This document shows positions 42,745 to 57,821 of a stretch of 64,000 nt of DNA, piece by piece. A program made the position numbers and the translations under genes. Position 1 is the first letter of the stretch. Every line of letters starts with the position of its first letter. Under the pieces are notes generated by a model. The model was not told the origin of the DNA and searched no databases. It was given only the letters and a program-made list of their open reading frames with translations. Origin of the DNA: Geitlerinema sp. PCC 7407 (GTDB taxonomy: Bacteria > Cyanobacteriota > Cyanobacteriia > PCC-7407); NCBI RefSeq assembly GCF_000317045.1, contig NC_019703.1, forward strand, positions 2,840,501 through 2,904,500. Reading direction: 5' to 3'.

Positions 42745-43338
42745 CTAGGACGACGTCGAGGGCTGTTGCTGCTTCCAAATAAAGCTCGAAAGCAGGTTGG
42801 TCACAATGTGGGCCACCACCGGCACCAGCAGGTTGTCCGTGACCAGCGCGCTCAGGCCCAGCACGCCCCCAATCACCGTAGCCCAAATCACGTAGGGCCA
42901 CTGATTGCGGCCGCTCAGGTGCAGCACCCCAAAGCACGCGCTAGACACCAGCAGCGCAAAGGCATCTAGGCCCAGAGCTGGCAGCATCACGCCGCGAAAC
43001 AGCAGCTCCTCGCTCAGGCCTGGCAGCAGGCCCAGCCAGATCAAATCCGGCAGCAGCAGCGGCTGCAGCACCATTTGTAAGTAAAAGTCAGTGCTCTGGC
43101 GATAGGCGGGCCAGAGCCGGTAAACCCCAGAGCTAGCCACCGTGATCGCTAGGCCCAGGCTCAGGCCCCAGGCCAGAGCCTCGGGAGACCACGTCGTCTG
43201 CAAAATCTTGACGGACCCGAGCCACAGCCAGAGACGGGCCACCAGCAACAGCAAAATAGCGGTCACTCCCATGGCAATCAGAACCTGGGTCCGACTCAGG
43301 GGCAGCATCTCTGGATCCTCAGGGAACTGCTTATTCAC
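42745..43338 (-). CDS. CPBP-family intramembrane glutamic endopeptidase
   Basis: A 197-residue membrane protein with about six hydrophobic segments. The CPBP (Abi) signatures are present: SEELLFRGVMLP (paired Glu and Arg), FGVLHLSG and VVAHIVTNLLSS with the expected His and Asn. The family includes Rce1-like proteases and bacteriocin-immunity proteins. Its partner or substrate is unknown. It lies 15 bases from purN in convergent orientation. Confidence 0.88.
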   Translation of the reverse strand: MNKQFPEDPEMLPLSRTQVLIAMGVTAILLLLVARLWLWLGSVKILQTTWSPEALAWGLSLGLAITVASSGVYRLWPAYRQSTDFYLQMVLQPLLLPDLIWLGLLPGLSEELLFRGVMLPALGLDAFALLVSSACFGVLHLSGRNQWPYVIWATVIGGVLGLSALVTDNLLVPVVAHIVTNLLSSFIWKQQQPSTSS

Positions 43339-43372
43339 GCGCGTTTTATCTCTTTTCCAGGACAGATACGGG

Positions 43373-43418
43373 CTGAGAGAAAAGGGAGCCCAAGGGGCGA
43401 TCGCCGCTTTTCTCTCAG
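43373..43418 (-). terminator. 12-base-pair hairpin containing HIP1
   Basis: CTGAGAGAAAAG (43373-43384) pairs perfectly with CTTTTCTCTCAG (43407-43418); the loop contains a HIP1 site, itself self-complementary. It lies 17 bases beyond the stop of the DUF3326 gene. No T-run follows, so it may act as an mRNA 3'-end stabiliser rather than a strict terminator. Confidence 0.5.
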
Positions 43419-43434
43419 CTCGGTCTTCTCTAGC

Positions 43435-44544
43435 CTAGCCTTCGAGAGGCTGTAAACGCTGAAGGGTTGGCCCGAGCGCCTGGGGAGAAACGCCCGCGCG
43501 ATGGGCGGCCAGCACGCCAATGGCCTCTAGGTAGGAATCCACCGCAATCGCCCGGATGCCCAGCTGCTCCGGCGATACAGCCATGCGCGTGGCATTTTCT
43601 CGCACCGCAATGATTTGGGTTTGGGTCTGGGCCAAGCTCAGGACCGCGCTGCCCCCAAAGGCCGTGGCAGGCACGATCAGCGCATCAACCTGATCCGCCG
43701 TCAAGTCCGTCGGACGGCGATCACCCATCCCGCGCCCAAACTGCGGCGCCCGGCTCAGCCCCACCAGCACGCAGGGCAAAAACGTGTAGCCCACTTCTTC
43801 TGCCGCCGATCGCGGTGACAGCTCTGGATCCAGGGGCAGCGGCAGCAGGGCCGGCGCGTGGGCGCAGGGAATCCCGAAGCGCCGCACCACCAAGTGGCTA
43901 ATGACTGCCTCAGCTCCGGCCAGGGGATCGACTCCCTGACCGTGGCGATAGGCCTGGAGGGCTTCACTACCCGTATCATCCGGGAAGCGCGCCACCACGG
44001 CGATCGCCTCTGCTCCTGCTTTCTGGATCAGCGTCTCCGCCGCCCGCAGCAGGCTCCCGGGATTCTCAATCGTGCCCCAGGTTGCTCCCGACTCCGCTGT
44101 CCGCAGCATCACCCCCAGGGGCGCGTCGGTGACGACATAGTCCGTCAGCGTCAGGCCCAGAGTGGCCCGCGCCGCATCCGCCGCCTGCAAGTGTCTGAGC
44201 CTCAGCTCAGGCTCAATGGCCTGATCGAGCAGCAAGCCCACCCGATTTTGGTGGGTGGGCCGCAGCGACCAGTGGCCTTGGGCAAACTGGTCTAGCCCAT
44301 ACCCTTCGACATAGAGCGCGTTGGGGATGGGCCAATAGAGCTGTGCCCCATTGAGCACATTGGGATGGGTGATCAGGCAATCAACCACTTGGGCGATCGC
44401 CCGCGCTGTCGGCAGCGCATCTCCTGCATAGCCTCCGATCGCTGCTCCGATGCCCGTCGGCACCAGCAGCACTGCTGTATAGGGGCGAGAACCCGGCTTA
44501 GGCGTCAGCAACGGCTTCCAATCGGTCAGCTTCGTCCACCACAA
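43435..44544 (-). CDS. DUF3326-type protein
   Basis: A protein of up to 369 residues belonging, as far as I recall, to the DUF3326 family found in cyanobacteria and plants; function unknown. It begins with a Gly-rich nucleotide-binding-like segment VLLVPTGIGAAIGGYAGDALPTARA and contains ITHPNVLNGAQLYWP, LGVMLRTAESGATWGTIENPGSLLRAAE and LIVPATAFGGSAVLSLAQ. The start is uncertain: the open frame reaches a TTG at 44544, which overlaps the preceding gene by 47 bases, while an in-frame TTG lies at 44511. No signal peptide is seen. Confidence 0.75.
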   Translation of the reverse strand: MWWTKLTDWKPLLTPKPGSRPYTAVLLVPTGIGAAIGGYAGDALPTARAIAQVVDCLITHPNVLNGAQLYWPIPNALYVEGYGLDQFAQGHWSLRPTHQNRVGLLLDQAIEPELRLRHLQAADAARATLGLTLTDYVVTDAPLGVMLRTAESGATWGTIENPGSLLRAAETLIQKAGAEAIAVVARFPDDTGSEALQAYRHGQGVDPLAGAEAVISHLVVRRFGIPCAHAPALLPLPLDPELSPRSAAEEVGYTFLPCVLVGLSRAPQFGRGMGDRRPTDLTADQVDALIVPATAFGGSAVLSLAQTQTQIIAVRENATRMAVSPEQLGIRAIAVDSYLEAIGVLAAHRAGVSPQALGPTLQRLQPLEG

Positions 44545-44701
44545 TGGCCTCTACCTGAGCCACCTGGGTCTCCTCATCCACCGCAGTGACCGCCCAGCGC
44601 AGCGGCTCTCCGCGCTCCTGCAGGGCCTGCTCGATGGCCGCATGGGTGGCGGTCGGCGATTCTTGGAGGTTGATTTCTGCCGTGATGAAATGAGTTGTCA
44701 T
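44498..44701 (-). CDS. 67-residue small cyanobacterial protein
   Basis: A short acidic protein (MTTHFITAEINLQESPTAT, then LQERGEPLRWAVTAVDEET and VEAIVVDEADRLEAV). The alternating pattern suggests a beta-alpha-beta fold of a small regulatory protein. I believe similar short proteins occur in other cyanobacteria, but know no function. It directly precedes the DUF3326 gene and probably overlaps it, so the two may be translated together. Confidence 0.7.
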   Translation of the reverse strand: MTTHFITAEINLQESPTATHAAIEQALQERGEPLRWAVTAVDEETQVAQVEAIVVDEADRLEAVADA

Positions 44702-44747
44702 TGTTATTTTCTATCCCACACTGACTGTTGATTGGGCCTTTGGGGCG

Positions 44748-45068
44748 TTAGCCGTTCTGGCCAAACTGGCGCTGGTACACGACTTCCTCTTTTTCCGTCT
44801 CGATCTTGAGATCCGAGCGCGGATAGGCCACGCACAGCAGCGCATACCCTTGAGCCATCAGGTCAGGGCTGATGCCCATACCATCGGCCTGATCAACGGT
44901 TCCTTCGGTGACCAGCGCTGCACAGCTGGTGCAAACTCCCGCATGGCAAGAGCTAGGAATCTTAATTCCATTCGCTTCTGCCACTTGCAAAACCGTTTGA
45001 TCTTCGGGCACATTCAGGGTGTAGGAGTTTCCTTGGTGCTGAATTTCGACCGTATACGACTTAGCCAT
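44748..45068 (-). CDS. plant-type [2Fe-2S] ferredoxin
   Basis: A 106-residue ferredoxin. The cluster ligands are Cys41, Cys46, Cys49 and Cys79 (CHAGVCTSC with C-x4-C-x2-C, then C in YALLCVAYP), as in PetF-like electron carriers. Compared with the main photosynthetic ferredoxin it is longer at the C-terminus and has a basic patch in PRSDLKIETEKEE, so it may be a minor ferredoxin for a specific partner. It is monocistronic, with a hairpin-rich leader between 45120 and 45182. Confidence 0.93.
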   Translation of the reverse strand: MAKSYTVEIQHQGNSYTLNVPEDQTVLQVAEANGIKIPSSCHAGVCTSCAALVTEGTVDQADGMGISPDLMAQGYALLCVAYPRSDLKIETEKEEVVYQRQFGQNG

Positions 45069-45314
45069 AGAACACGCTCAGTCCAAATTTGTCTCTTAGA
45101 TAAAACTTGAAAGGCGATCGCAAACTCTGTCCCTTTTCCTGAAGGGAAAAGATTTTTGTCACCCCAGGCTGACTGCTGGGGTTTCGCTTTCCCAAACCCT
45201 CGACAATTTGCGATCCAAAAGCTTTGCGAACGCAGGGAAAGCCTTAGCTTTCAGCTTTCTCCAGGGATCTTACCGCGTTTATCCCGCGTTTCACGGCTCC
45301 CTGATTCAAGGGAC

Positions 45315-45345
45315 AAAAAATGCGCCTGAAGAAACTCCAGGCGCA
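45315..45345 (-). terminator. intrinsic terminator of the atp operon
   Basis: On the minus strand TGCGCCTG (45345-45338) and CAGGCGCA (45328-45321) form an 8-base-pair stem with a 9-base loop, followed at once by a T-run (45320-45315). It lies about 25 bases beyond the gamma-subunit stop codon. Confidence 0.9.
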
Positions 45346-45368
45346 GATTCATTTTCCACTGAAGAGGG

Positions 45369-46319
45369 CTACTTAGCCAGAGCCTCAGCACCGCCCACAA
45401 CCTCAAGAATTTCTTGGGTAATGGCGGCTTGACGGGCTTTGTTGTAGGACAGCGACAGGGACTTGATCAGGTCCGAGGCGTTGTCGCTAGCATTGTTCAT
45501 TGCCGTCATCCGGGCTGCAAGCTCGCTCGCAGCAGATTCTTGCAGGGCGCGCAGCAGCTGGTTGTTGAGGTACAGCGGCAGCAGCGCATTGAGGATTTGG
45601 ACCGGGTCTTGCTCGAAGATCATGTCCTGAGGCAAAGACTGGGTCGGCGTCGTGACTTTTTCGCGCTCCACCTGGAAGGCACCACCGCGGGTGGTCAGGC
45701 GGAAGATCTCGTCGTCAGAAGCCTCTAGACCCTGAGGATCAAGGGGCAGGAGGGTTTGTACAACCGGACGAGAGCTAATCAGAGACACAAACTTGGTATA
45801 GACCAGCTCAATTCGATCCACCGTTTCCGAAAGAAATAGGGAGAGCAGATGATCGGCGATCGTCGATGCTTCTCCGGCGGTGGGGATTTGCTCCAGGTTG
45901 ATGTAGGTTTTATCGATGGGCTGCTCGCGACGCTGGAAGTACTGCACAGCTTTGCGACCAACCAGGATAAAACGGTAGTCAATGCCTTCGGCCTTGAGCT
46001 CTTGAGCTCGCATTTCGGCGCGCCGGATCACGTTGGTGTTGTACGCACCACAGAGACCGCGATCGCCCGAAATCACCAGAATTCCAACAGTCTTGACCTC
46101 ACGCTTTTTCAGCAGCGGCAGGTCTGCATCTTCAAACCGCAGTCGGGTCTGCAAACCGTGCAGCACCTGGGCTAGACGGTCGGCAAAAGGCCGGGTGGCG
46201 ATGACTTGTTCCTGGGCGCGACGAACCTTTGCCGCAGCCACTAGGCGCATCGCTTCAGTAATCTTTTTCGTATTCTTGACCGATTGAATGCGGTCCCGAA
46301 TGAATTTTAGATTTGGCAT
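45369..46319 (-). CDS. atpG: ATP synthase gamma subunit
   Basis: The 316-residue central stalk subunit of CF1-type ATP synthase (named atpC in much cyanobacterial literature). N-terminal helix [23 protein letters not shown] and C-terminal helix [30 protein letters not shown] form the coiled coil. It includes the insert of roughly 35 residues typical of cyanobacteria and chloroplasts (about residues 195-235), without the two regulatory cysteines of plants. Last gene of the atp operon; followed by a strong terminator. Confidence 0.96.
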   Translation of the reverse strand: MPNLKFIRDRIQSVKNTKKITEAMRLVAAAKVRRAQEQVIATRPFADRLAQVLHGLQTRLRFEDADLPLLKKREVKTVGILVISGDRGLCGAYNTNVIRRAEMRAQELKAEGIDYRFILVGRKAVQYFQRREQPIDKTYINLEQIPTAGEASTIADHLLSLFLSETVDRIELVYTKFVSLISSRPVVQTLLPLDPQGLEASDDEIFRLTTRGGAFQVEREKVTTPTQSLPQDMIFEQDPVQILNALLPLYLNNQLLRALQESAASELAARMTAMNNASDNASDLIKSLSLSYNKARQAAITQEILEVVGGAEALAK

Positions 46320-46344
46320 GATAGCTTACCTGTGATGAGCGAGC

Positions 46345-46393
46345 AGCCACTGATTTTTGAGACATGCCGCAGCAGCCTCAAAAATCAGTGGCT
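46345..46393 (-). repeat. perfect 17-base-pair hairpin between atpA and gamma gene
   Basis: AGCCACTGATTTTTGAG (46345-46361) is perfectly complementary to 46377-46393, with a 15-base loop. It has no T-tail in the gene direction, so it is more likely an mRNA stability or processing element than a terminator. Confidence 0.75.
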
Positions 46394-46406
46394 CACTGCC
46401 TAGCTC

Positions 46407-47936
<1,530 letters not shown>

Positions 47937-48022
47937 TCAATCAACAGTATGGTTTTGATATCGTCTGTGTCCGGGTCGGACTAAAGTTGCCTAAAGAAGC
48001 GAAGACATGGCGATCGCGGCCA

Positions 48023-48580
48023 TCAGGCATTCATGCCAGACAGTCGCAGAGAGAGACGACGCAGCTGGCCTCGCAGACTAGCATCGACAACTTGCGAGCC
48101 AACCTTGATCACAACACCACCAATCAGTTCTGGATCCAAGTTGACCTTCAGCTCTACCTGCTGAGCTCCCGTCATCGCCTTCACGCGATCTTCAATCGTG
48201 CGACGCTGCTCTTCAGACACCTCAACCACGCTCGTCACTTCAGCGAGAACTGTTCCGCTAAGCTTGCGAAGCAGCTCCAGAAACTTCTGGCAAATGCCCT
48301 GAAGAAACAGAATGCGTCGACGCTCAGCCAGCAGCAGCAGGAAGTTCAGAACGTAAGGATGTACTGTTTCCCCTGCTAGCTGACGCAGGACCGCCTTCTT
48401 GGCATCTGCATTGATCAAGGGACTCTCCAGGAACTGCTGCAGATCTTCTGAGCTTGCCAGCAGCTCTTGCAAAAAGCAGATGTCCTCGCCAAAACGCTGG
48501 ACTTGATCGTTAGACTGTCCCAGCGACATCAAAGCCTCTGCATAAGGCTCTACGATTGCTGCACTATAGCCCTGCATCAC
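48023..48580 (-). CDS. atpH: ATP synthase delta subunit
   Basis: The 185-residue peripheral stalk subunit (OSCP homologue; atpD in cyanobacterial usage) that links the b/b' stalk to the top of F1. N-terminal helical domain ([21 protein letters not shown]) and the C-terminal signature [30 protein letters not shown] are clear (given in part). It starts inside the end of the b gene (4-base overlap), so the two are coupled. Confidence 0.95.
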   Translation of the reverse strand: MMQGYSAAIVEPYAEALMSLGQSNDQVQRFGEDICFLQELLASSEDLQQFLESPLINADAKKAVLRQLAGETVHPYVLNFLLLLAERRRILFLQGICQKFLELLRKLSGTVLAEVTSVVEVSEEQRRTIEDRVKAMTGAQQVELKVNLDPELIGGVVIKVGSQVVDASLRGQLRRLSLRLSGMNA

Positions 48581-49137
48581 CGACCTCCGAGTAGCGCAAT
48601 GCTGCGATCAACCAGCTGATGCTGGGTCGAATCGCTGAGATTGGTCTTGAGGTGAGCTTCAACTTGCTCAACCGCAAGGGCAGCAGCCCGTTGACGCAAC
48701 TCCGCCAAGACCTTTTCTTGATTCGAACTTTGTTCTTGAGCAGCCGACTGACGCATGCGCTCCACGTCTTGAGCAGCCTGAGCCAGGATTTCCTCTCTGA
48801 CCTTCTTGGCACTCTCTTGAGCCTGTTGCTTGATGCGCTCAGCCTCAGCTTGAGCTTGGGCCAGCTTTTGGTTTTGCTCCTCAAGGGCAGCAGCAGCTTT
48901 ACGCTGACGCTCCTCTGCGGAACGAATCGCTTCTTCAATGCGCGATCGCCGCTCAGTCAAAATTCCACCGAGAAAATTTCGACCAAAATAAACCAGGACG
49001 AAAATGATAATCGCCAGGTTGATTAAATTGGTCTCTAAAATATCGAAATTTAGGCCGAAGCCATGCTCTTCAGCAACCTCTGCCAGCTCGGCACCAGCCT
49101 GCGTTGCCAGCCATAAAAAAGTCCCCATGATACTCAA
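48577..49137 (-). CDS. atpF: ATP synthase subunit b
   Basis: The 186-residue stalk subunit b. One membrane segment near residues 34-52 ([18 protein letters not shown]) is followed by a long charged helix rich in Glu, Gln, Lys and Ala ([20 protein letters not shown] onward), the dimerising stalk. Cyanobacteria use b together with b', encoded just upstream. Starts with ATG; overlaps the delta gene by 4 bases. Confidence 0.95.
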   Translation of the reverse strand: MSIMGTFLWLATQAGAELAEVAEEHGFGLNFDILETNLINLAIIIFVLVYFGRNFLGGILTERRSRIEEAIRSAEERQRKAAAALEEQNQKLAQAQAEAERIKQQAQESAKKVREEILAQAAQDVERMRQSAAQEQSSNQEKVLAELRQRAAALAVEQVEAHLKTNLSDSTQHQLVDRSIALLGGR

Positions 49138-49270
49138 CCCATAACTGCGCTGCCGACTTACACACTCTCAGGCTGACTTTCCTGAGATCAAGTTTTTGGG
49201 GCAATTCAAGGTCAGACTTGGGTCTTGAATGCCCACTCGCTGAACAACCCTTGTCAGAGAAGAAATAACC

Positions 49271-49750
49271 CTAAGCAGCCAAGTTACCGAGCAGCTTTTG
49301 AAGAATTTCACGGCTCAGACTATCCACTTGTTGCTCAAGGGAACTCATCGCTGCTTGTTTCTGCTGCTCCAATTCCTTCTGGGCTTGCTCGCGCTGGGCT
49401 TGGGCTTCGCGCTGGGCTTCCGCTAGTTGGCCTGCCGCCAGCTTGTCCGCTTCAGACTGAGCCGCTGCGATCGTGGCTTGAGCCTGCTTACGAGCAGACG
49501 CTAGCTCCTGTTCGTACTGCGCCGCCAAGCGCTCGGCTTTTGCCAAACGCTCACGGGCTTCGGCTTGCGTCGTGCGGACATAGCTGTCACGCTGATCGAT
49601 TGCGTTACCAATGGGTTTATAAAAAACCGCGTTTAGAACTGCTGCCAGCAGCAAAAACTGCACCGCCATCAAAGGGAGCGTGGCGTCGAAATCGAACAAC
49701 CCCCCCTCAGTAGCGGTTTCGGCAGCCAGAAAAATCCATTGCGTCATCAT
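49271..49750 (-). CDS. atpF2: ATP synthase subunit b'
   Basis: The duplicated and diverged b subunit (b', atpG in cyanobacterial usage) of photosynthetic ATP synthases, about 159 residues. One membrane segment ([22 protein letters not shown]) precedes a long Ala/Gln/Glu helix ending [25 protein letters not shown] precedes two adjacent ATG codons at 49750 and 49747; either may be used. The frame is open 10 codons further upstream but lacks a suitable site. It lies between the c and b genes. Confidence 0.94.
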   Translation of the reverse strand: MMTQWIFLAAETATEGGLFDFDATLPLMAVQFLLLAAVLNAVFYKPIGNAIDQRDSYVRTTQAEARERLAKAERLAAQYEQELASARKQAQATIAAAQSEADKLAAGQLAEAQREAQAQREQAQKELEQQKQAAMSSLEQQVDSLSREILQKLLGNLAA

Positions 49751-49815
49751 TTGGTCACCCGTTTTCCCTGGAGGGGACAAAACTCCTCAATGCGCTGCGC
49801 TCGAAACTCAACAGG

Positions 49816-49850
49816 AGGCGTGGAAGACTCCGAAAGAATCTTCCACGCCT
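49816..49850 (-). repeat. 12-base-pair hairpin between c and b' genes
   Basis: AGGCGTGGAAGA (49816-49827) is fully complementary to 49839-49850, with an 11-base loop. It lies just beyond the stop of the c-subunit gene on the transcript. It could protect the 3' end of a processed c-subunit mRNA; this subunit is needed in many more copies than b'. Confidence 0.75.
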
Positions 49851-49861
49851 TTTGCTAAAGC

Positions 49862-50134
<273 letters not shown>

Positions 50135-50264
50135 CTAACAGATTGGATGTCTACAGCTAGACACACGTTTGCAATGCCGCACGAAATCAGCGATCGCAGC
50201 AATCCACGCACCCGGAATTACCGCTGGCTCGCAGAGCTGTGCAAGCTAACTCAACTGAGGACGC

Positions 50265-51023
50265 TTACGAATGCTCCTCATGCCCTTCATGACCATGCCC
50301 CTCCATGGCTTCCCCAATGTAGGCCGCAGCAAGGGTTGCAAAGATCAGCGCCTGAATTGCGCTGGTAAACAGACCCAAGGCCATTACCGGCAGCGGAACA
50401 AACAGGGGAACCAGAAGCACCAACACCGCCACAACCAGTTCATCGGCAAGGATGTTACCAAACAAACGGAAGCTTAGGGAGAGAGGCTTGGTGAAATCTT
50501 CTAGGACATTAATCGGCAGCAGAATCGGCGTGGGCTGGACGTACTTGGCGAAGTATCCAATGCCGCGCTTACTGATGCCAGCATAGAAGTATGCCAGAGA
50601 AGTCAGTAGCGCCAATGCAACTGTCGTATTAATGTCGTTCGTGGGTGCGGCCAGCTCGCTCGCCGGAAGTTCAACGAGCTTCCAAGGAATCAAAGCGCCG
50701 GACCAGTTAGCCACGAAGATAAACAAAAACAGCGTACCGACAAAAGGCACCCAAGGACGATATTCTTTCTCGCCAATCTGGTTTTTGGCAAGGTCCCGGA
50801 TGAATTCCAAGGCATATTCCATAAAGTTCTGGAAACCGCTTGGAATTCTCTGGAGATTGCGGCTCGCCGCAAGCGAGGCAATTACGAGCACTGCAATCAC
50901 AAACCAGGAGGTCATGATGACCTGACCATGGACCTTGAGACTGCCAATGTGCCAGTAAAAATGCTGACCGACTTCTAGCTCGGCCAGTGGCAACTGTTGT
51001 AAAGTGTCCAGAAAACTCAGCAT
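50265..51023 (-). CDS. atpB: ATP synthase subunit a
   Basis: The roughly 252-residue proton-channel subunit (atpI in cyanobacterial usage). About five membrane segments; the essential Arg is in [15 protein letters not shown] (Arg near residue 190). A Gly/His/Glu-rich tail ([12 protein letters not shown]) ends the protein. An ATG at 51029, two codons upstream, is also possible. It follows atp1 and precedes the c gene. Confidence 0.95.
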   Translation of the reverse strand: MLSFLDTLQQLPLAELEVGQHFYWHIGSLKVHGQVIMTSWFVIAVLVIASLAASRNLQRIPSGFQNFMEYALEFIRDLAKNQIGEKEYRPWVPFVGTLFLFIFVANWSGALIPWKLVELPASELAAPTNDINTTVALALLTSLAYFYAGISKRGIGYFAKYVQPTPILLPINVLEDFTKPLSLSFRLFGNILADELVVAVLVLLVPLFVPLPVMALGLFTSAIQALIFATLAAAYIGEAMEGHGHEGHEEHS

Positions 51024-51086
51024 TTGCATGGAAGAGGGTTCCCCAGAAATCTAGCGCGGAGAATTCTCAGGCATATCTCTCCCAAT

Positions 51087-51524
51087 TCATCGAGAATCGG
51101 GCAGAAACGTAATTCTGAGCGTGTAAATGATGAGGGCGGCTTTGTAGGTGAGGAAACCCAGAAAAATGGGTATTATCTCTAGTTGATCTAGACGAGTTGC
51201 TAATATAAACAGCCCGATAAATAGCGCAAATCGAGTTTTCCCGATTTTGCTATTTTCCTTCCCTAACCGCTCAACATCCTTTGCCAACATTCTCAAGTAA
51301 ACCACACCTGTGCACGCGCCCAACAAATAATTGAGTGCGGTATTCAGGGAGTAGGCAAACCACGCGGAAATAAAAATGATCCCGGTCAATACAGCGGTAG
51401 CAATATAGAGCTCCTGCTGAAGCCGATAGTACTCTTGCATTGACGATGCTGAGTTTTGCGCAGGGTCGTTTGTCTCTGCGCTGTCCTCGGGCATAGCGGT
51501 GGTTTCGGGAGATGAGTCAGGCAC
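51087..51524 (-). CDS. atp1: ATP synthase protein I
   Basis: A 145-residue membrane protein with four hydrophobic segments after a Ser/Thr/Glu-rich N-terminus; cyanobacterial atp operons begin with this gene. It helps assembly of the c ring in other bacteria. The start is a GTG at 51524; an ATG ten codons downstream (51494) is a possible alternative. It opens the atp operon, whose promoter should lie at 51525-51646. Confidence 0.88.
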   Translation of the reverse strand: MPDSSPETTAMPEDSAETNDPAQNSASSMQEYYRLQQELYIATAVLTGIIFISAWFAYSLNTALNYLLGACTGVVYLRMLAKDVERLGKENSKIGKTRFALFIGLFILATRLDQLEIIPIFLGFLTYKAALIIYTLRITFLPDSR

Positions 51525-51646
51525 GCTCAGATTTGAAGCCGATTGAGGTCAATCGCCTGATGGTTGCAGGCCACGAGACATCATACCACGGGGCGGTAAC
51601 AATACTTAATAGCCTGGTTTAGGGCGGATAAATTTTGCAGGAAGGC

Positions 51647-52846
51647 CTAGTTTTTTGGGGTGAGTAAGATGAGCTGCTTGTCAAGTAGCGATCGCGCTTC
51701 TTGAGGCGTTGTTTCAGTGGCTTGGCAAATTTCTGCGAGCGATCGCCCGTGGACGCGATTAGCGTCGCAAGCTTCGAGAAGGCGAAACTCCTCAGCTGAA
51801 AGATTAATAATTTGGTAGTCGCAATTGAACAGGCACTGGCTAGGCCAGCCGTCCATACAAGGATGACGCTCCGGAATTGCCGCCATGAGAGCATCTTCCT
51901 GAGACCAGTCTGAGCGAGTAAACGGCGGCTTGGCCAAGAAAAATTCGTAGTGAGTGACGGCTTCGGGGTTGAGCAACTCTATCAGACGATAGCGCTGGCG
52001 ATCGGGCAGGTGAGCGGCTCGCGCCAAAATGTCTGGATTGGCTCCCACAAGAGTGGACAAGTCCCACTGGCGAGGGTTGGAAAAACCCAGAAATTCCAGG
52101 CCAGAGGCATCAATCAGCTCGAACAGCGTTTCGATGTTGTAGTCAATCTCTTGGGGATGAACGTACATATCGGCAAAGCATTCATCCCGCTGGTTTTCCA
52201 TGGCCCAGCGCTCATTTTCCCGCCGCACCAGGCGATTGTTTTCGGGCAAAGCCGCAAACAGAGCGCGGCCCAATTGCACACCGTCGCGATAGTCGCCCCG
52301 GCGATCGCCCTGGAGTAGGGCGATCGCTCGCTGCATGAGCTGAATTTCCCAGCGGCCCAGCTCAGCATAGACAAAAATATGCATGATGCCGCCCGGCGCC
52401 AGCTTCGCGGCCAGGGCCTGAATGCCCCGAATCGGATCTGGTGTATGGTGCAGCACCCCCACACAATTAATGAGATCAAACTGCCCCGGCAGCTGCTCAG
52501 CATCAAACAAGCTGAGGTGGTGAAACTCGACCCGATCGGCTCCCGACCGGCGGCAGCGCTCCTGGGCAACGGCCAGCGCCCCAGCACTCAGGTCAATCCC
52601 GGTCACCGACACCTCTGGATTGAGGTGCACCAGGTACTCTGTTCCCACCCCTGTGCCACATCCCGCATCCAAAATGCGGACCTGCTGGGTTTCAGGCTTG
52701 CGTCCCATACAAAACGCGTAAGCCGCCGACCAATTCCAGCGCCAGTTGTAGCCTGGCGGGGGTTCGTCAAGCAGCGGCTCAGGCGGAAACGGGTAGGTAT
52801 CGTACAGCTTGGCCACCGAGGCACTAATGGATTGAGAGTCTGACAT
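51647..52846 (-). CDS. class I SAM-dependent methyltransferase with C-terminal extension
   Basis: A 399-residue protein. The N-terminus has a conserved VAKLYDTYPFPPEPLLDEPP. The methyltransferase domain follows at residue 58 with ILDAGCGTGVGTEYLVHLNP (motif I), VTGIDLSAGALA (motif II), CVGVLHHTPDP (motif IV) and KLAPGGIMHIFVYAE. Residues 200-399 form a second helical domain. This type is widespread in cyanobacteria; the substrate is unknown. It is monocistronic upstream of the apc cluster, in the opposite direction. Confidence 0.85.
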   Translation of the reverse strand: MSDSQSISASVAKLYDTYPFPPEPLLDEPPPGYNWRWNWSAAYAFCMGRKPETQQVRILDAGCGTGVGTEYLVHLNPEVSVTGIDLSAGALAVAQERCRRSGADRVEFHHLSLFDAEQLPGQFDLINCVGVLHHTPDPIRGIQALAAKLAPGGIMHIFVYAELGRWEIQLMQRAIALLQGDRRGDYRDGVQLGRALFAALPENNRLVRRENERWAMENQRDECFADMYVHPQEIDYNIETLFELIDASGLEFLGFSNPRQWDLSTLVGANPDILARAAHLPDRQRYRLIELLNPEAVTHYEFFLAKPPFTRSDWSQEDALMAAIPERHPCMDGWPSQCLFNCDYQIINLSAEEFRLLEACDANRVHGRSLAEICQATETTPQEARSLLDKQLILLTPKN

Positions 52847-56751
<3,905 letters not shown>

Positions 56752-57272
56752 CGCCGCTAGTTACCGAAGTTGATGTCCTTGGAAATTTTTGTTGCAAATC
56801 CCAACAATTTTTCCAGGGGCACTCAGACTGACACATTCGCCATCGAATCTCTTCGCTTGACTTGTTAGAGCAAGGCAGCGCTGGCCTTCTGGCTACAGCG
56901 CTGTCGCGAAACCAGTCAGTACTAGCTCTCTAAAGTACTGACACAATTGGAGTTGTCCTGAATCAGCGGCGGCTCCAATTGTTTTGTTTTGCGCCACAAG
57001 CTGAGGAAAAACATTACAAACTGTTGCGTTGCGCTCCGTAATGTGAACGCCATGCCGCAAAATAATTCCGGAAGGTAGCTGAATTAGTAACCTGCCTTAC
57101 TCGGTTACTTCTGGCGACGAAGCACGAGCAGTTAGCGTCAGGCTAGCGAACTCCTCCCGACTTTTGTCTGAGATGGATTGCAGAGGCTAGCGTCGGTTCG
57201 GCTACTGCGCTGATTGCGAATACCAGTTTAGACAGCCCTGGTTACATCTTTTATTTTTGGAGGAATCCACTG
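56752..57272 (+). promoter_or_regulatory. apcE-apcA spacer with promoter and attenuator
   Basis: A 521-base spacer without a gene. It contains the terminator listed separately and should then hold a strong promoter for apcA-apcB. The apcA ribosome site GGAGG is at 57259-57263. Confidence 0.6.
56943..56990 (+). terminator. intrinsic terminator/attenuator between apcE and apcA
   Basis: ACAATTGGAG (56943-56952) pairs with CTCCAATTGT (56973-56982), followed by TTTGTTTT (56983-56990). It would end most apcE transcripts before apcA, letting apcA and apcB be made separately and in larger amounts. Confidence 0.8.
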
Positions 57273-57758
57273 ATGAGTATTGTCACGAAGTCAATCGTGA
57301 ACGCAGACGCCGAGGCACGTTACCTGAGCCCCGGTGAGTTGGATCGCATCAAGAGCTTTGTGACCGGTGGCGAGCGCCGTCTCCGGATTGCTCAAACTCT
57401 GACCGAGTCCCGCGAGCGCATCGTCAAGCAAGCTGGCGACCAACTGTTCCAAAAGCGTCCCGATGTTGTCTCTCCCGGCGGCAACGCTTATGGCGAAGAG
57501 ATGACCGCAACCTGCCTGCGTGACCTCGACTACTATCTGCGCCTCGTCACCTACGGCATCGTCTCTGGTGATGTGACCCCCATCGAAGAAATCGGTCTGG
57601 TGGGCGTTCGCGAGATGTACAAGTCTCTGGGCACCCCCATCGATGCAGTTGCTGAAGGCGTTCGGGCAATGAAGAACGTTGCTTCTTCTCTGCTGTCTGG
57701 CGAAGACGCTGCTGAAGCAGGTTCCTACTTCGACTACGTCATCGGCTCTATGCAGTAG
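57273..57758 (+). CDS. apcA: allophycocyanin alpha chain
   Basis: The 161-residue alpha chain of allophycocyanin, the main pigment of the phycobilisome core. Phycocyanobilin attaches at Cys81 ([14 protein letters not shown]). The globin-like helices and the start [21 protein letters not shown] (given in part) are typical. GGAGG is nine bases before the ATG. Codon use is strongly biased, as in highly expressed genes. It is cotranscribed with apcB, 63 bases downstream. Confidence 0.98.
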   Translation: MSIVTKSIVNADAEARYLSPGELDRIKSFVTGGERRLRIAQTLTESRERIVKQAGDQLFQKRPDVVSPGGNAYGEEMTATCLRDLDYYLRLVTYGIVSGDVTPIEEIGLVGVREMYKSLGTPIDAVAEGVRAMKNVASSLLSGEDAAEAGSYFDYVIGSMQ

Positions 57759-57821
57759 AGCGTTGGCTCTTACTCTAGTACCCCGTACTGCAACGATTAC
57801 GAGACTTAAGGAAGCAAAATC

